NCBI GenBank assembly: GCA_035465395.1
Contig: DATHRK010000084.1
Span: forward strand, 30,046 to 94,045
Reading direction: 5' to 3'
DNA from: DATHRK01 sp035465395
Lineage (GTDB): Bacteria; Gemmatimonadota; Gemmatimonadetes; Longimicrobiales; RSA9
DNA length: 64,000 nucleotides
Under the pieces are notes generated by a model. That model was not told where the DNA came from. It searched no databases and worked only from the letters and a program-made list of their open reading frames with translations. The position numbers and the translations under genes were made by a program. Positions 54,833 to 63,320 of the stretch are shown one piece after another; position 1 is the first letter of the stretch; the number at the start of each line of letters is the position of its first letter.

Positions 54833-55950
54833 CGAGCGCCTCGATCGGCGTGCTCGGCCTCCTCCGCCAGGAGACCGGGAGCCGCCAGCACCCCGGCCTC
54901 CAGGTCCAGCAACCGGCGCTTGCGCCAGACCCCGCCGCCGTACCCGCTCAGCCGACCGTCCTTGCCGATCACCCTGTGGCATGGCACGACGATCGCGATG
55001 CGGTTCGCGCCGTTGGCCTGCGCGACGGCGCGGACGGCGGCGGGATTCCCGATCGCCTCGGCCTGCTCCGCATAGCTCCGGGTCGCACCGTACGGGATGT
55101 CCCGCAGCGCGGCCCAGGCCGCTTGCTGGAACGCGGTCCCCGGCAGCTCGAGCGGGATCGAAAACCGTCGCAGATCGCCGGCGAAGTACGCGGCGAGCTC
55201 TCTCTCCGCGAGAGCCAGCACGCCGTTGATGCCTGGCACGAACGCGCACTCTAGGGCCCGGGACAGACGCCCGATCTGGGTCGCCAGCATGCGCCGATCC
55301 ACGAACTCGAGCAGACACAGCGCGTCCTCTGTCGCCCCGGCCAGCATCGGCCCGAGGGGCGTGAGGACCCGATGGACCCGCACGACCCGCCCCTCGACCG
55401 CCCGCCCCGGCGTCGTGCCGATGGCATCGCGGAAGGCCTCGTGGAACGCGCTGAGCGATTCCCAGCCGTGGCCGAACGCCGCCTCCGTCACTGCGCCTCC
55501 GTTGCGAATGTGACCCAGCGCGTGCCCGACCCGGCGGGCCCGCTGGTACGCGTGGAACGTCATGCCGTGGTGCTTGCGGAACCACCGGCGCGCGCGCACG
55601 GGGTCGACGCCGAGGTCGCGGAGGTCCCGGTCCCGCCAGCGCTTCGTGGGCGCCTTCTCCACGCTCGTGAGCAGCGGCCTCAGCCAGTCGGGGGTGGCCC
55701 CCGGAGGCTCCAGCGGCCGACACCGCAGGCAAGCGCGGTAGCCGCGCAGGAGGGCTTCGCGCGCGTCCGCCAGGAACTCGACGTTGCGGCGCAGCGGCGT
55801 TTTCGCCGTGCACGACGGCCGGCAGAAGATCCCGGTGGTGCGCACGGCGACGATGAAGACGCCGTCGTAACGCGTATCGCTTCGCTCGACCGCCCGATAC
55901 ATCTCGTCCTCGGGCGGGAGCCGCGTGGGAGGGTGTCGCCCCGCCGCCAT
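54829..55950 (-). CDS. ada: Bifunctional Ada regulator / O6-methylguanine-DNA methyltransferase
   Basis: A 373-residue alkylation-response protein. The N-terminal zinc domain has C43, C47, C74 and C77 (FCRPSC, CLRC), with the spacing of E. coli Ada, in which the first cysteine takes methyl from phosphotriesters. A central AraC-type helix-turn-helix follows (VTEAAFGHGWESLSAFHEAFR). The C-terminal methyltransferase has the active PCHRVIG. ATG 55950 has GAGGGG 6 nt upstream. It is normally self-activating after methylation. Divergent from glyQS across 244 bp. Confidence 0.95.
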   Translation of the reverse strand: MAAGRHPPTRLPPEDEMYRAVERSDTRYDGVFIVAVRTTGIFCRPSCTAKTPLRRNVEFLADAREALLRGYRACLRCRPLEPPGATPDWLRPLLTSVEKAPTKRWRDRDLRDLGVDPVRARRWFRKHHGMTFHAYQRARRVGHALGHIRNGGAVTEAAFGHGWESLSAFHEAFRDAIGTTPGRAVEGRVVRVHRVLTPLGPMLAGATEDALCLLEFVDRRMLATQIGRLSRALECAFVPGINGVLALAERELAAYFAGDLRRFSIPLELPGTAFQQAAWAALRDIPYGATRSYAEQAEAIGNPAAVRAVAQANGANRIAIVVPCHRVIGKDGRLSGYGGGVWRKRRLLDLEAGVLAAPGLLAEEAEHADRGAR

Positions 55951-56194
55951 GTCGTGCCCCTCGTGGATGCCGATCATGGACGCAATATGGGCTCCGGCCC
56001 CCGACGTCTCCACCGGAGACCGGACAAGCAATTTCCCGCCGCCGCCGGACCGCCCGGGCGCGGCCCGCATCACCGCGGCGCCCCGCCGAGTGGCGGGCTG
56101 GACCGTGCTCCGGGCGAGCCGCTACCTTCCGGCCCCGTTCTTCGATGATCTCTACGAATTCCCGGCCGCGCGGCCGGACAGACCCGGCGATTCC

Positions 56195-57517
56195 ATGGCA
56201 CAAGACGGTGCTTCGATGGACAAGCTCGTATCGCTCTGCAAGCGGCGCGGATACGTGTTCCAGTCCTCGGAGATCTACGGCGGCACGGGGTCGGTGTGGG
56301 ACTACGGCCCCCTCGGCGTCGAGCTGAAGAAGAACGTGAAGGACGCGTGGTGGAACGCCATGGTGCGGGCGCGCGACGACATCGAGGGGCTCGACGCCGC
56401 GATCCTGATGCATCCGCGGGTCTGGGAGGCCAGCGGCCACGTGGAGGGGTTCACCGATCCCCTGATCGAGTGCCGCAACTGCCACCGGCGTTTCCGCGCC
56501 GACCACGAGGACGTGCAGGACGGCCAGTGTCCGTCGTGCGGGAAGCGGGACACCTTCACCGAGCCCCGCCAGTTCAATCTGATGTTCAAGACGTTCATGG
56601 GCCCGGTCGAGGAGGAAGCGTCCACGATCTATCTTCGACCTGAAACCGCGCAGGGTATCTACGTCAACTTCCAGAACGTCCTGACCACCAGCAGGCAGCG
56701 CGTGCCGTTCGGGATCGCGCAGATCGGCAAGGCGTTCCGCAACGAGATCACCCCGGGGAATTTCATCTTCCGCACCCGCGAGTTCGAACAGATGGAGATG
56801 CAGTTCTTCGTCGAGCCGGGCACCGACGAGCGGTGGATGGAGCACTGGATGGAGCAGCGCATGGCGTGGGTGAAGTCCCTCGGCATCCGCGAGGAGAAGC
56901 TGCGCTTCCACGAGCACGGCCCCGACGAACTCGCGCACTACGCCAAGAGCGCATTCGACATCGAGTACGAGCTGCCGTTCGGCTGGCAGGAGTTCGAGGG
57001 GATCCACAACCGCACCGACTTCGATCTGAGGCGCCACGAGGAGTACTCCGGCAAGCGCCTCGAGTACATCGACCCCGTGGACCGGGACAAGCGCTACATC
57101 CCCTACGTGATCGAGACATCCGCCGGAGCCGACCGCACGGCCCTGGTGGTGCTCGCCGACGCGTACCGGGAGGACGAGATCGAGGGAGAACCGCGCGTGC
57201 TCCTCGCGCTGCATCCGAAGCTGGCCCCCATCAAGCTCGCCGTATTCCCGCTCGTGAAGAAGGACGGGCTCCCGGAGCTGGCCGCCCGGCTGCACGCCGA
57301 CCTGCGCGCCCGGGGCGTCCCATCCTTCTACGACGAGAGCGGGTCGATAGGGAAGCGGTATCGGCGTCAGGACGAGGCGGGCACGCCGTTCTGCGCGACC
57401 ATCGACGGACAGACCAACGAGGACGGCACCGTGACGATCCGGGACAGGGACACGCTGGCGCAGGAGCGGGTCGCGATCGACAACGTGGTGGAATGGGTGG
57501 TGGACCGTGTGGCGTAG
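56195..57517 (+). CDS. glyQS: Glycine--tRNA ligase (dimeric type)
   Basis: A 440-residue class II aminoacyl-tRNA synthetase of the single-chain alpha2 type. LVSLCKRRGYVFQSSEIYGG and WDYGPLGVELKKN are the N-terminal hallmarks. A zinc-like pair (CRNC, CPSC) follows, then the class II motif 2 FRNEITP with FIFRTREFEQMEMQFF, and the C-terminal anticodon domain (VAVFPLVKKDG-like). ATG 56195 is used; ATG 56216 (DKLVSLC) is an equal alternative. The stop overlaps the next gene by 11 bp. Confidence 0.95.
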   Translation: MAQDGASMDKLVSLCKRRGYVFQSSEIYGGTGSVWDYGPLGVELKKNVKDAWWNAMVRARDDIEGLDAAILMHPRVWEASGHVEGFTDPLIECRNCHRRFRADHEDVQDGQCPSCGKRDTFTEPRQFNLMFKTFMGPVEEEASTIYLRPETAQGIYVNFQNVLTTSRQRVPFGIAQIGKAFRNEITPGNFIFRTREFEQMEMQFFVEPGTDERWMEHWMEQRMAWVKSLGIREEKLRFHEHGPDELAHYAKSAFDIEYELPFGWQEFEGIHNRTDFDLRRHEEYSGKRLEYIDPVDRDKRYIPYVIETSAGADRTALVVLADAYREDEIEGEPRVLLALHPKLAPIKLAVFPLVKKDGLPELAARLHADLRARGVPSFYDESGSIGKRYRRQDEAGTPFCATIDGQTNEDGTVTIRDRDTLAQERVAIDNVVEWVVDRVA

Positions 57518-58091
57518 GGCTGCAGGCGCAGCCTGGCCGGTCTGGGCGCTCGCACTGGCGCTCGCGGCGTGCGCGGGCGGCGGCGCCCCCGAGGCGTCCG
57601 ACGCCGGACAGGACGCCGGCGCGACGGCCCCGGCCGATGACGGCGTCGCCTCGGCCGCCGGGGAGCGGCTGGTGGTCGCGGTGCGACACGCCGAAAAGGT
57701 CGACGCCAGCGCCGACCCCGCCCTCTCGGAGGCCGGCGTGGAGCGGGCGGCCGCGCTCGCGGCCGCGCTCGAGGACGCGGGCATCGAACGGGTGCTCAGC
57801 ACCGACTACATCCGCACCCGGGACACCGCCCTGCCGACCGCGGAGGCGTTCGGGCTCGAGTTGGAGATCTACGACCCGACGGACATCCCGGCTCTGGCCG
57901 ATGCGCTCCGGAACGCGCCGGAGAGCGCGATCCTGGTCGTAGGCCATTCCAACACCACGCCGGCGCTGGTGGCGGAGCTCACGGGCGAACCGGCGGAGCC
58001 CATGCCCGACGCCGAGTACGACCGCCTGTACCGCGTGTGGATCGCGCCGGACGGGGCTGTGCGGGCGGAGGTCGACCGGTACGACTCCTAG
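57507..58091 (+). CDS. Histidine-phosphatase-superfamily lipoprotein
   Basis: A 194-residue lipoprotein (signal VWALALALAAC, Cys22). The mature part is a phosphoglycerate-mutase-like fold with R60-H61 in VAVRHAEKVD, then LSTDYIRTRDTALPTAEAFG and the second His in VVGHSNTTPAL. It may hydrolyse phosphoesters in the periplasm. It starts at GTG 57507, overlapping glyQS, so it is likely co-transcribed. The catalytic set is plausible but short. Confidence 0.82.
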   Translation: MWRRAAGAAWPVWALALALAACAGGGAPEASDAGQDAGATAPADDGVASAAGERLVVAVRHAEKVDASADPALSEAGVERAAALAAALEDAGIERVLSTDYIRTRDTALPTAEAFGLELEIYDPTDIPALADALRNAPESAILVVGHSNTTPALVAELTGEPAEPMPDAEYDRLYRVWIAPDGAVRAEVDRYDS

Positions 58092-58108
58092 GCTGTGCTG
58101 ATCCCGGG

Positions 58109-58137
58109 CCGTCGCGACCGGCGTAGGGGCGCGACGG
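58109..58137. terminator. Hairpin between convergent genes
   Basis: CCGTCGCG and CGCGACGG form an 8-bp stem 18 bp after the phosphatase stop, within the gap before the convergent TPR gene. No T-run follows. Possible terminator only. Confidence 0.3.
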
Positions 58138-58260
58138 GTCCGAGTGGACGGAGTTACCATCGGGGCATGAAGACCATCGGCTCCCAGCTCGCTGCGACCG
58201 AAGAGAACGGCTGAGTCTGCGCGGCGCCGGGGTCCGGTCCATGGGCCGCGGCCCGTCGCG

Positions 58261-60018
58261 CTACTGCCGCGACAGAATGCGCTCCCGTAATACCTGGAAC
58301 CGCTCGTCGCTTCGAAGACCGTCGAATGCCTTGATGACATCGAGCCACACCAGGTCGGCCGCCCGGTCTTCTACCGCTCGCGCGAGGGACGCCAGGGCCT
58401 GGTCGTGGTCGCCGAGCGCGGCCTCCAATTGGGCCACCCGCGCGGCGGACACGTAGCCTTCCTCCCTGTCGTCCCGGAGACGCGCCAGGAGGCCCCGTGC
58501 CTCCCGGTCCGAGCCGGCGGCCGCGAGAGCGCGCCCGTACGCGACCGTCGTCTCGACGCTCCCGCCTCCGACCTCACGCGCACGTGCGAGCACGAGGAGC
58601 GCGCGGTCCAGCTCTCCCGCACCGAGGAGCGAAAGACCGTAGAGCATGTGGGCGAGACCGAAGTGCGTATGCTGTTCCACGATCGGTTCGAAAGCGGCGA
58701 CCGCCCGGTCATGGTCTCCCTCGTAGTAAGCCAGCGCCGCACGGCTCACGTGGACAGTGGCCGACAGCGGGTCCATCGCCAACGCCGCATCCAGCTGATG
58801 CCTGGCTTCTGCGAACCGTCGCAAAGGGAGGAGGTGGTGCATCGCGTACCACATGCGGGCGGTGACGTAGGCGGGACGGGCCTTCACGGCATCCTCGAAC
58901 TCCTTCCGGGCGCGCTGCCAATCCCACTCGTATACCGCCGATACGCAGGCCCGAGCGGTGAGTGCCTCGGCCGCCCCGGGCTCCAGCGCCAACGCCCGAT
59001 CGGCTGCCTGCCTGGCGAGGGGCATGACCTCGTGCGGGGCGCGCTCACCATAGATGGCGAGGGTGATCCACGTATCGGCCAGGCCCGCGTGGGCGAGCAT
59101 GAACGAAGGGTCCCTTGCGGCCGCCTCCTGCAGGGCTTCGACGCTGCGGTCGAGATCGGCAGGCGTCCGCAGGTTCCAATGGTGTCGGCCCCGCAGGAAG
59201 GCTTCGTAGGTGGCAAGGTCGGTCGGCGCCGAGGACGAAGTCGCACCGGCGGTCAGCGTCGCGGATCCGGTCCGCCCCGAGCCTGCGAGGCGCGGGCCGA
59301 CCGCGTGGAGGATGCTCGCCGCGACCTCCGACTGGATGTCGAACAGGTCCGCGGCCTCCCGGTCGTAGCTCTCCGCCCAGATGTGGTCATCGTTGCGCGT
59401 GTCGATGAGCTCGGCGGCTATGCGGAGCCGGTTTCCGCTTCGTCGCACACTTCCCGTCAGCAGGTAGGCGACCCCCAGCTCGAGTCCGATGTCCCCCGCG
59501 GCGAGACTTCCGTCCTTGTAACGCCATGCAGACGTCCGTGAAATCACCCTGAGCTCCTCCACCTTCGAAAGCCGGATGATGAGATCCTCGCTGATGCCGT
59601 CGCTGAGGTACTCGTTATCCGGCTCGCGACTCATGTTGTCGAACGGGAGCACGACGATAGAACGGTTGCGCACGTCGTCGGCGACCCCGGCGCGGGAGGC
59701 GGACTGGGGGCCCGGTGCAGCGGCGCTTCCCTCCTCCGCCACGGTGGTCGTCGCCGTGCTGCCCGGCTCCACCGATGACGGCGTTCGGACCACCCCCTGC
59801 GGCGTGACGTCGAACGCCCACGCCAGGATCATCGCGAGCGGGAAGAACAGGATCGCCACGACGATGACGAGAGTGAGCGTCCAGTCGGGCAGGCCCAGCG
59901 GCTCGAACGCCACCTCGCCCACCTGCATGATCAGCCAGGCAACCAACCCGTAGAAGACAGCGACCTTCAGAACGTGGCGCCGCCGGAGCTCCGCGATGAA
60001 TCGCTGTAGCCCGTTCAC
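58261..60018 (-). CDS. Membrane TolB-like (FlgO) and TPR-domain protein
   Basis: A 585-residue protein. Two N-terminal membrane spans (about 16-38, KVAVFYGLVAWLIMQVG; 46-69, LVIVVAILFFPLAMIL) precede a linker and a TolB/FlgO-like domain, IVVLPFDNMSREPDNEYLSDGISEDLI, then LRVISRTSAWRYK. The remainder is TPR-like helical repeats (LALEPGAAEALTARA, ALAMDPLSATVHVSRAALAY). The layout is shared with proteins downstream of adenylate-cyclase-like regulators. It probably senses or assembles at the membrane. It starts at GTG 60018, 31 bp after the DUF3307 gene. Confidence 0.85.
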   Translation of the reverse strand: MNGLQRFIAELRRRHVLKVAVFYGLVAWLIMQVGEVAFEPLGLPDWTLTLVIVVAILFFPLAMILAWAFDVTPQGVVRTPSSVEPGSTATTTVAEEGSAAAPGPQSASRAGVADDVRNRSIVVLPFDNMSREPDNEYLSDGISEDLIIRLSKVEELRVISRTSAWRYKDGSLAAGDIGLELGVAYLLTGSVRRSGNRLRIAAELIDTRNDDHIWAESYDREAADLFDIQSEVAASILHAVGPRLAGSGRTGSATLTAGATSSSAPTDLATYEAFLRGRHHWNLRTPADLDRSVEALQEAAARDPSFMLAHAGLADTWITLAIYGERAPHEVMPLARQAADRALALEPGAAEALTARACVSAVYEWDWQRARKEFEDAVKARPAYVTARMWYAMHHLLPLRRFAEARHQLDAALAMDPLSATVHVSRAALAYYEGDHDRAVAAFEPIVEQHTHFGLAHMLYGLSLLGAGELDRALLVLARAREVGGGSVETTVAYGRALAAAGSDREARGLLARLRDDREEGYVSAARVAQLEAALGDHDQALASLARAVEDRAADLVWLDVIKAFDGLRSDERFQVLRERILSRQ

Positions 60019-60049
60019 CGGCCCTCCCCGAACCCTGCCGCCCGGTTCG

Positions 60050-60433
60050 TCACGTGAGCCACGCGACGATCGAAACGAGGACCAGGGCGTGGGCGAACTG
60101 ATCCAACCCCAGCAGCGTCCAGAACGGGCGGCGGGCCGGATCCCGAAACGGGGGGAGCCTCAGCGATAGCCGGGCCCGGCCCGCATCGAGCAGGAAGTGC
60201 GTCGCCAACTCGTAGACGGCCAGTCCGGCGACCGCCGCCGCCGCAGGCCGAGCGATAGCCGCGACGACGGTCGCCACCAGCAGGCCGTGTACCGCGGCGT
60301 GGGCGAGGATCGGCCCCATGGGGCCGCCCTTCGCTTTCGCCTCCTGCATTCGGGCGGTGGAGAGCGGCGTGAAGTCGCCCAGGAAGTGGCCGAACAGCAG
60401 CCCAGCCATGAGCCATGCAGCCTGCACGCTCAT
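60050..60433 (-). CDS. DUF3307 membrane protein
   Basis: A 127-residue membrane protein. Seen are GLLFGHFLGDFT, AHAAVHGLLVATVVAAIA, ATHFLLDAGRARL and LGLDQFAHALVLVSIVAWLT, in the order known for DUF3307 with its conserved His and Asp residues. ATG 60433 is the start. The gene precedes the TPR gene on the same strand. Function is unknown. Confidence 0.85.
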   Translation of the reverse strand: MSVQAAWLMAGLLFGHFLGDFTPLSTARMQEAKAKGGPMGPILAHAAVHGLLVATVVAAIARPAAAAVAGLAVYELATHFLLDAGRARLSLRLPPFRDPARRPFWTLLGLDQFAHALVLVSIVAWLT

Positions 60434-60727
60434 GGACCGCCCTCACTTCGGGCGCGGCGCATCGCGCGTTGGATCGTCGACAGGATCGGTGGACTCGGGT
60501 AGCGATCGGTGGTGCCCCGGCACCCGGCCCCCGCGCGCGCGGTTCCGTTGCTCGGGCGCTTCGTTTGCACACTAACCGAGGCGGCGGGGGCCTCGCCAGA
60601 GCCAGGCGATCGTAGCGGAACGGCGCGCGGGCGGCGGGGCTAGCCTCCCTTGCCCGTCCGCCCGCGGTATGGCCTATTCCACCCTTCACTGTACTAACCC
60701 GCCCAGCCCCCGGAGGGGCACTCGAAC
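60434..60727. other. 294-bp divergent region before the TonB receptor
   Basis: No gene is seen. The region has two exact copies of GATCGGTGG 20 bp apart and a GGTGCC-CC-GGCACC repeat (listed). GGAGG lies about 12 nt before the receptor ATG. Confidence 0.5.
60484..60524. promoter_or_regulatory. Direct repeats and inverted repeat (candidate operator)
   Basis: GATCGGTGG occurs at 60484-60492 and 60504-60512, exactly two helical turns apart. It is followed by GGTGCC-CC-GGCACC at 60511-60524. The array lies between a DUF3307 gene and the TonB receptor gene and could bind a regulator of either. Confidence 0.35.
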
Positions 60728-63295
60728 ATGCGGCGACGCAGAACTCCCCGCTCGGGGACCACCCACGGGTCGGTGAACGGTGCGTACGTCGCGCTCGCCT
60801 TGATCCCGGTCGCGGCGATCCTGATCGCGCCTGCGCCTGCGCGCGCCATCCAGGATGCCACGCTACGCGGCCGCGTCACGGCAGAGGGCGGAGGCGCCGT
60901 ACCGTACGCGTCGGTGCGCCGGGTCGGATCGGCGGGCGGCGTCGTCAGCGACGCGAACGGCGTGTGGATCATGGCGCCCGTCCCCGCTGGCGAGGGGACC
61001 CTCGAGGTGTCCCGGCTCGGGTTCCGCGCGCTGGAGGTGCCTTACGCCGTCTCGGCCGGTGAGACCCGCACGATGGACGTGACGCTGGAGCTGCAGCCGA
61101 TCGCCCTCGACGAGGTGTCCGTAACGGCCCCCTCGCGGCTCCCCGAGCGCATCGTGGAGGCTCCCGCAGCGGTATCCGTCGTCGAGGCGGAAGATGCCCG
61201 CAGGCTCTCGGTTACCGGGCAGCTGCCGCTCCTGCTCGCGCAGCAGCCCGGCATCGACATCGTCCAGAGCGACGTCACGGACTTCAACGTCAACGCCCGC
61301 GGGTTCAACACCTCGCTCAACCGGAGGGTGCTCGTCCTGCAGGACGGCCGGGACGTGTCGATCGCGTTCCTGGGATCGCAGGAGTGGACGGCGTTCACGA
61401 TGCCGCTCGAGGACATCGACCGGATCGAGATGGTGCGGGGTCCGGGGTCGGCCCTGTACGGCGCCAATGCGTTCGCGGGCGTCATGGACATCCGGACCCC
61501 GCGCGCCAGGGAGACGGTCGGCTCGAAGGTGACGGTCGGGGGTGGCACCCTCGCGACCGTCCGCGCGGACGTCCGCAACGGCGGGCTGCTCGGGGACGGC
61601 TCGTGGGCGTATCGCCTGAACCTCGGGTATTCCTCCAGCGACACCTGGAACCGGTCGCGCACGGGCCTCGGCGACCTCGAGGAGGAGTACGCCGACGCGA
61701 CCGACGAGCCCTTCGAGACGCCGGTGCCCGGATTCGAGCTGAGGCCCGTGGCGGGCCAGACGCTGGCCGGTCCCTTGCCGTCCAGCGCGACCGGCACGCC
61801 CGACCGGCTCACGTCGGTGTACGGCGGCGCCCGGCTGGACCGTTACGGAGCAGACGGGTCCGAGCTCACGCTCGAGGGCGGCGCCTCCCGGGTCGAGAAC
61901 GAGATCGTGGTCACGGGCGCGGGGCGGATTCAGCGGGACCTGGCCCTCCGGCCCTGGGCCCGCGCCGCCTGGGCCAACTCCGGCTGGGCGGTGTCCGCGT
62001 GGTACACCGGCCGGATCGCGTCGGACCCGGGGTGGTCCCTCGCGACCAACACGCCGATCGACGATCGCTCGCACGTCGTTCAAGGCGAAATCCAGCACAA
62101 CCGGCTGTTCGCCGACGGGCGCGCGCGCGCGGTGGTGGGAGGATCGCTCCGGAACAGCTTCATCGACAGCCGCGAGACGTTGATCCCGGCCGACGACGAC
62201 GCCCGCAACGACCTCTACGGCTCGTTGTACGGCCAGGTCGACTACGCCCTCGGCCCGACGCTGCGGCTCGTCGGGGCGGCGCGCCTCGACAAAGGCGACA
62301 TCTTCGACGCCGAGATCTCCCCCAAGGCCGCGCTGGTGTACCAGCCGACCGCCGAGCAGGCCTTCCGCCTGTCGGTCAACCGGGCCTACCAGATCCCGAA
62401 CACGCTCGAGCTGTACGTCAGCTTCCCGGCGGGTGCTCCGGTCGACCTCACGGCTCTCGAGGCGGGGTTGCGGGCCTCGCCCCTGGGAGAGGCTTTGGAG
62501 AACGTGCCGGAAGGCGAGCTCTTCACCACCTCGGCTGCCGTGCCGATCCTGGCGCTGGGCAACCGAGACCTGGAGCCGGAGCGCGTCACCTCGGCGGAGC
62601 TCGGGTACCGGCGCCAGTTCGGCGACAGGCTCTCGGTGTCGGTCGACACCTACTTCTCTCGCCTGAGCAACTTCGTCACCGACCTGCTGCCCGGTGTGAA
62701 CCCGGCGTACCCATCGTGGTCCGCCGACCCGCGCGTGCCCGAGGATGCGCGCGACGCGGTGGAGGAGGCGGCGCTGGGCTTCCTCGCCGAGATCTCACCG
62801 GCGGCCGCCGCCGGCCTGACCCGCCTGCCCGACGGCGCCACCGCGGTCGTGCTGTCGCTGGGGAACGCGGGTGAGGTCGACGAGTGGGGCGTGGAGCTGT
62901 CCGCGTCCGCGGAGCTGACGGGCACGCTGCGCGCTGAAGGCAGCTACTCGCTCTTCGAGTTCGAGGTGGATTCGTCGGCGGTGGTGCCAGGCGACCAGGT
63001 CCTGCCCAATACGCCCGAGCACAAGGTCAAACTGTCGCTCGCCTATCAGGGAGAGGAGGGCCTCAGCGCCCGGGCGGACGCACGGTTCGTGAGCGCGTTC
63101 GAGTGGGCTTCGGGGATCTTCGCGGGTCCGGTGCCGGCGAGTCAGACCCTCGATCTGTCCGCCGGCTACGCGATCTCCGACCGGCTCACGGTGCGCGGGG
63201 TCGCGACGAACGTCCTCGATCAGGAGCGGTATCAGATCTTCGGCGGAGCCGTGCTCGAGCGTCGGTTGCTGGGGTCGGTCACGTGGACCTTCTGA
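60728..63295 (+). CDS. TonB-dependent receptor with carboxypeptidase-regulatory-like N-domain
   Basis: An 855-residue outer-membrane transporter. A signal peptide (ALIPVAAILIAPAPARA) precedes a carboxypeptidase-regulatory-like beta-sandwich (about 45-120, TLRGRVTAEGGGAVPYASV). A plug domain (about 125-260, with VEAPAAVSVVEAEDARRL and GPGSALYGANAFAGVMDI) is followed by a 22-strand-type barrel ending in Phe (VTWTF). It would import a siderophore, vitamin or glycan with TonB energy; the ligand is unknown. GGAGG lies about 12 nt before the ATG. It is followed 25 bp later by a carotenoid gene. Confidence 0.93.
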   Translation: MRRRRTPRSGTTHGSVNGAYVALALIPVAAILIAPAPARAIQDATLRGRVTAEGGGAVPYASVRRVGSAGGVVSDANGVWIMAPVPAGEGTLEVSRLGFRALEVPYAVSAGETRTMDVTLELQPIALDEVSVTAPSRLPERIVEAPAAVSVVEAEDARRLSVTGQLPLLLAQQPGIDIVQSDVTDFNVNARGFNTSLNRRVLVLQDGRDVSIAFLGSQEWTAFTMPLEDIDRIEMVRGPGSALYGANAFAGVMDIRTPRARETVGSKVTVGGGTLATVRADVRNGGLLGDGSWAYRLNLGYSSSDTWNRSRTGLGDLEEEYADATDEPFETPVPGFELRPVAGQTLAGPLPSSATGTPDRLTSVYGGARLDRYGADGSELTLEGGASRVENEIVVTGAGRIQRDLALRPWARAAWANSGWAVSAWYTGRIASDPGWSLATNTPIDDRSHVVQGEIQHNRLFADGRARAVVGGSLRNSFIDSRETLIPADDDARNDLYGSLYGQVDYALGPTLRLVGAARLDKGDIFDAEISPKAALVYQPTAEQAFRLSVNRAYQIPNTLELYVSFPAGAPVDLTALEAGLRASPLGEALENVPEGELFTTSAAVPILALGNRDLEPERVTSAELGYRRQFGDRLSVSVDTYFSRLSNFVTDLLPGVNPAYPSWSADPRVPEDARDAVEEAALGFLAEISPAAAAGLTRLPDGATAVVLSLGNAGEVDEWGVELSASAELTGTLRAEGSYSLFEFEVDSSAVVPGDQVLPNTPEHKVKLSLAYQGEEGLSARADARFVSAFEWASGIFAGPVPASQTLDLSAGYAISDRLTVRGVATNVLDQERYQIFGGAVLERRLLGSVTWTF

Positions 63296-63320
63296 GCCAT
63301 CGCCGATGGGGAGCGCCGCG

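Noticed and set aside
58168..58215. A 15-codon ORF starting MKTIG between convergent genes
   Set aside because: Too short, no clear ribosome binding site, and it lies in a probable terminator gap.
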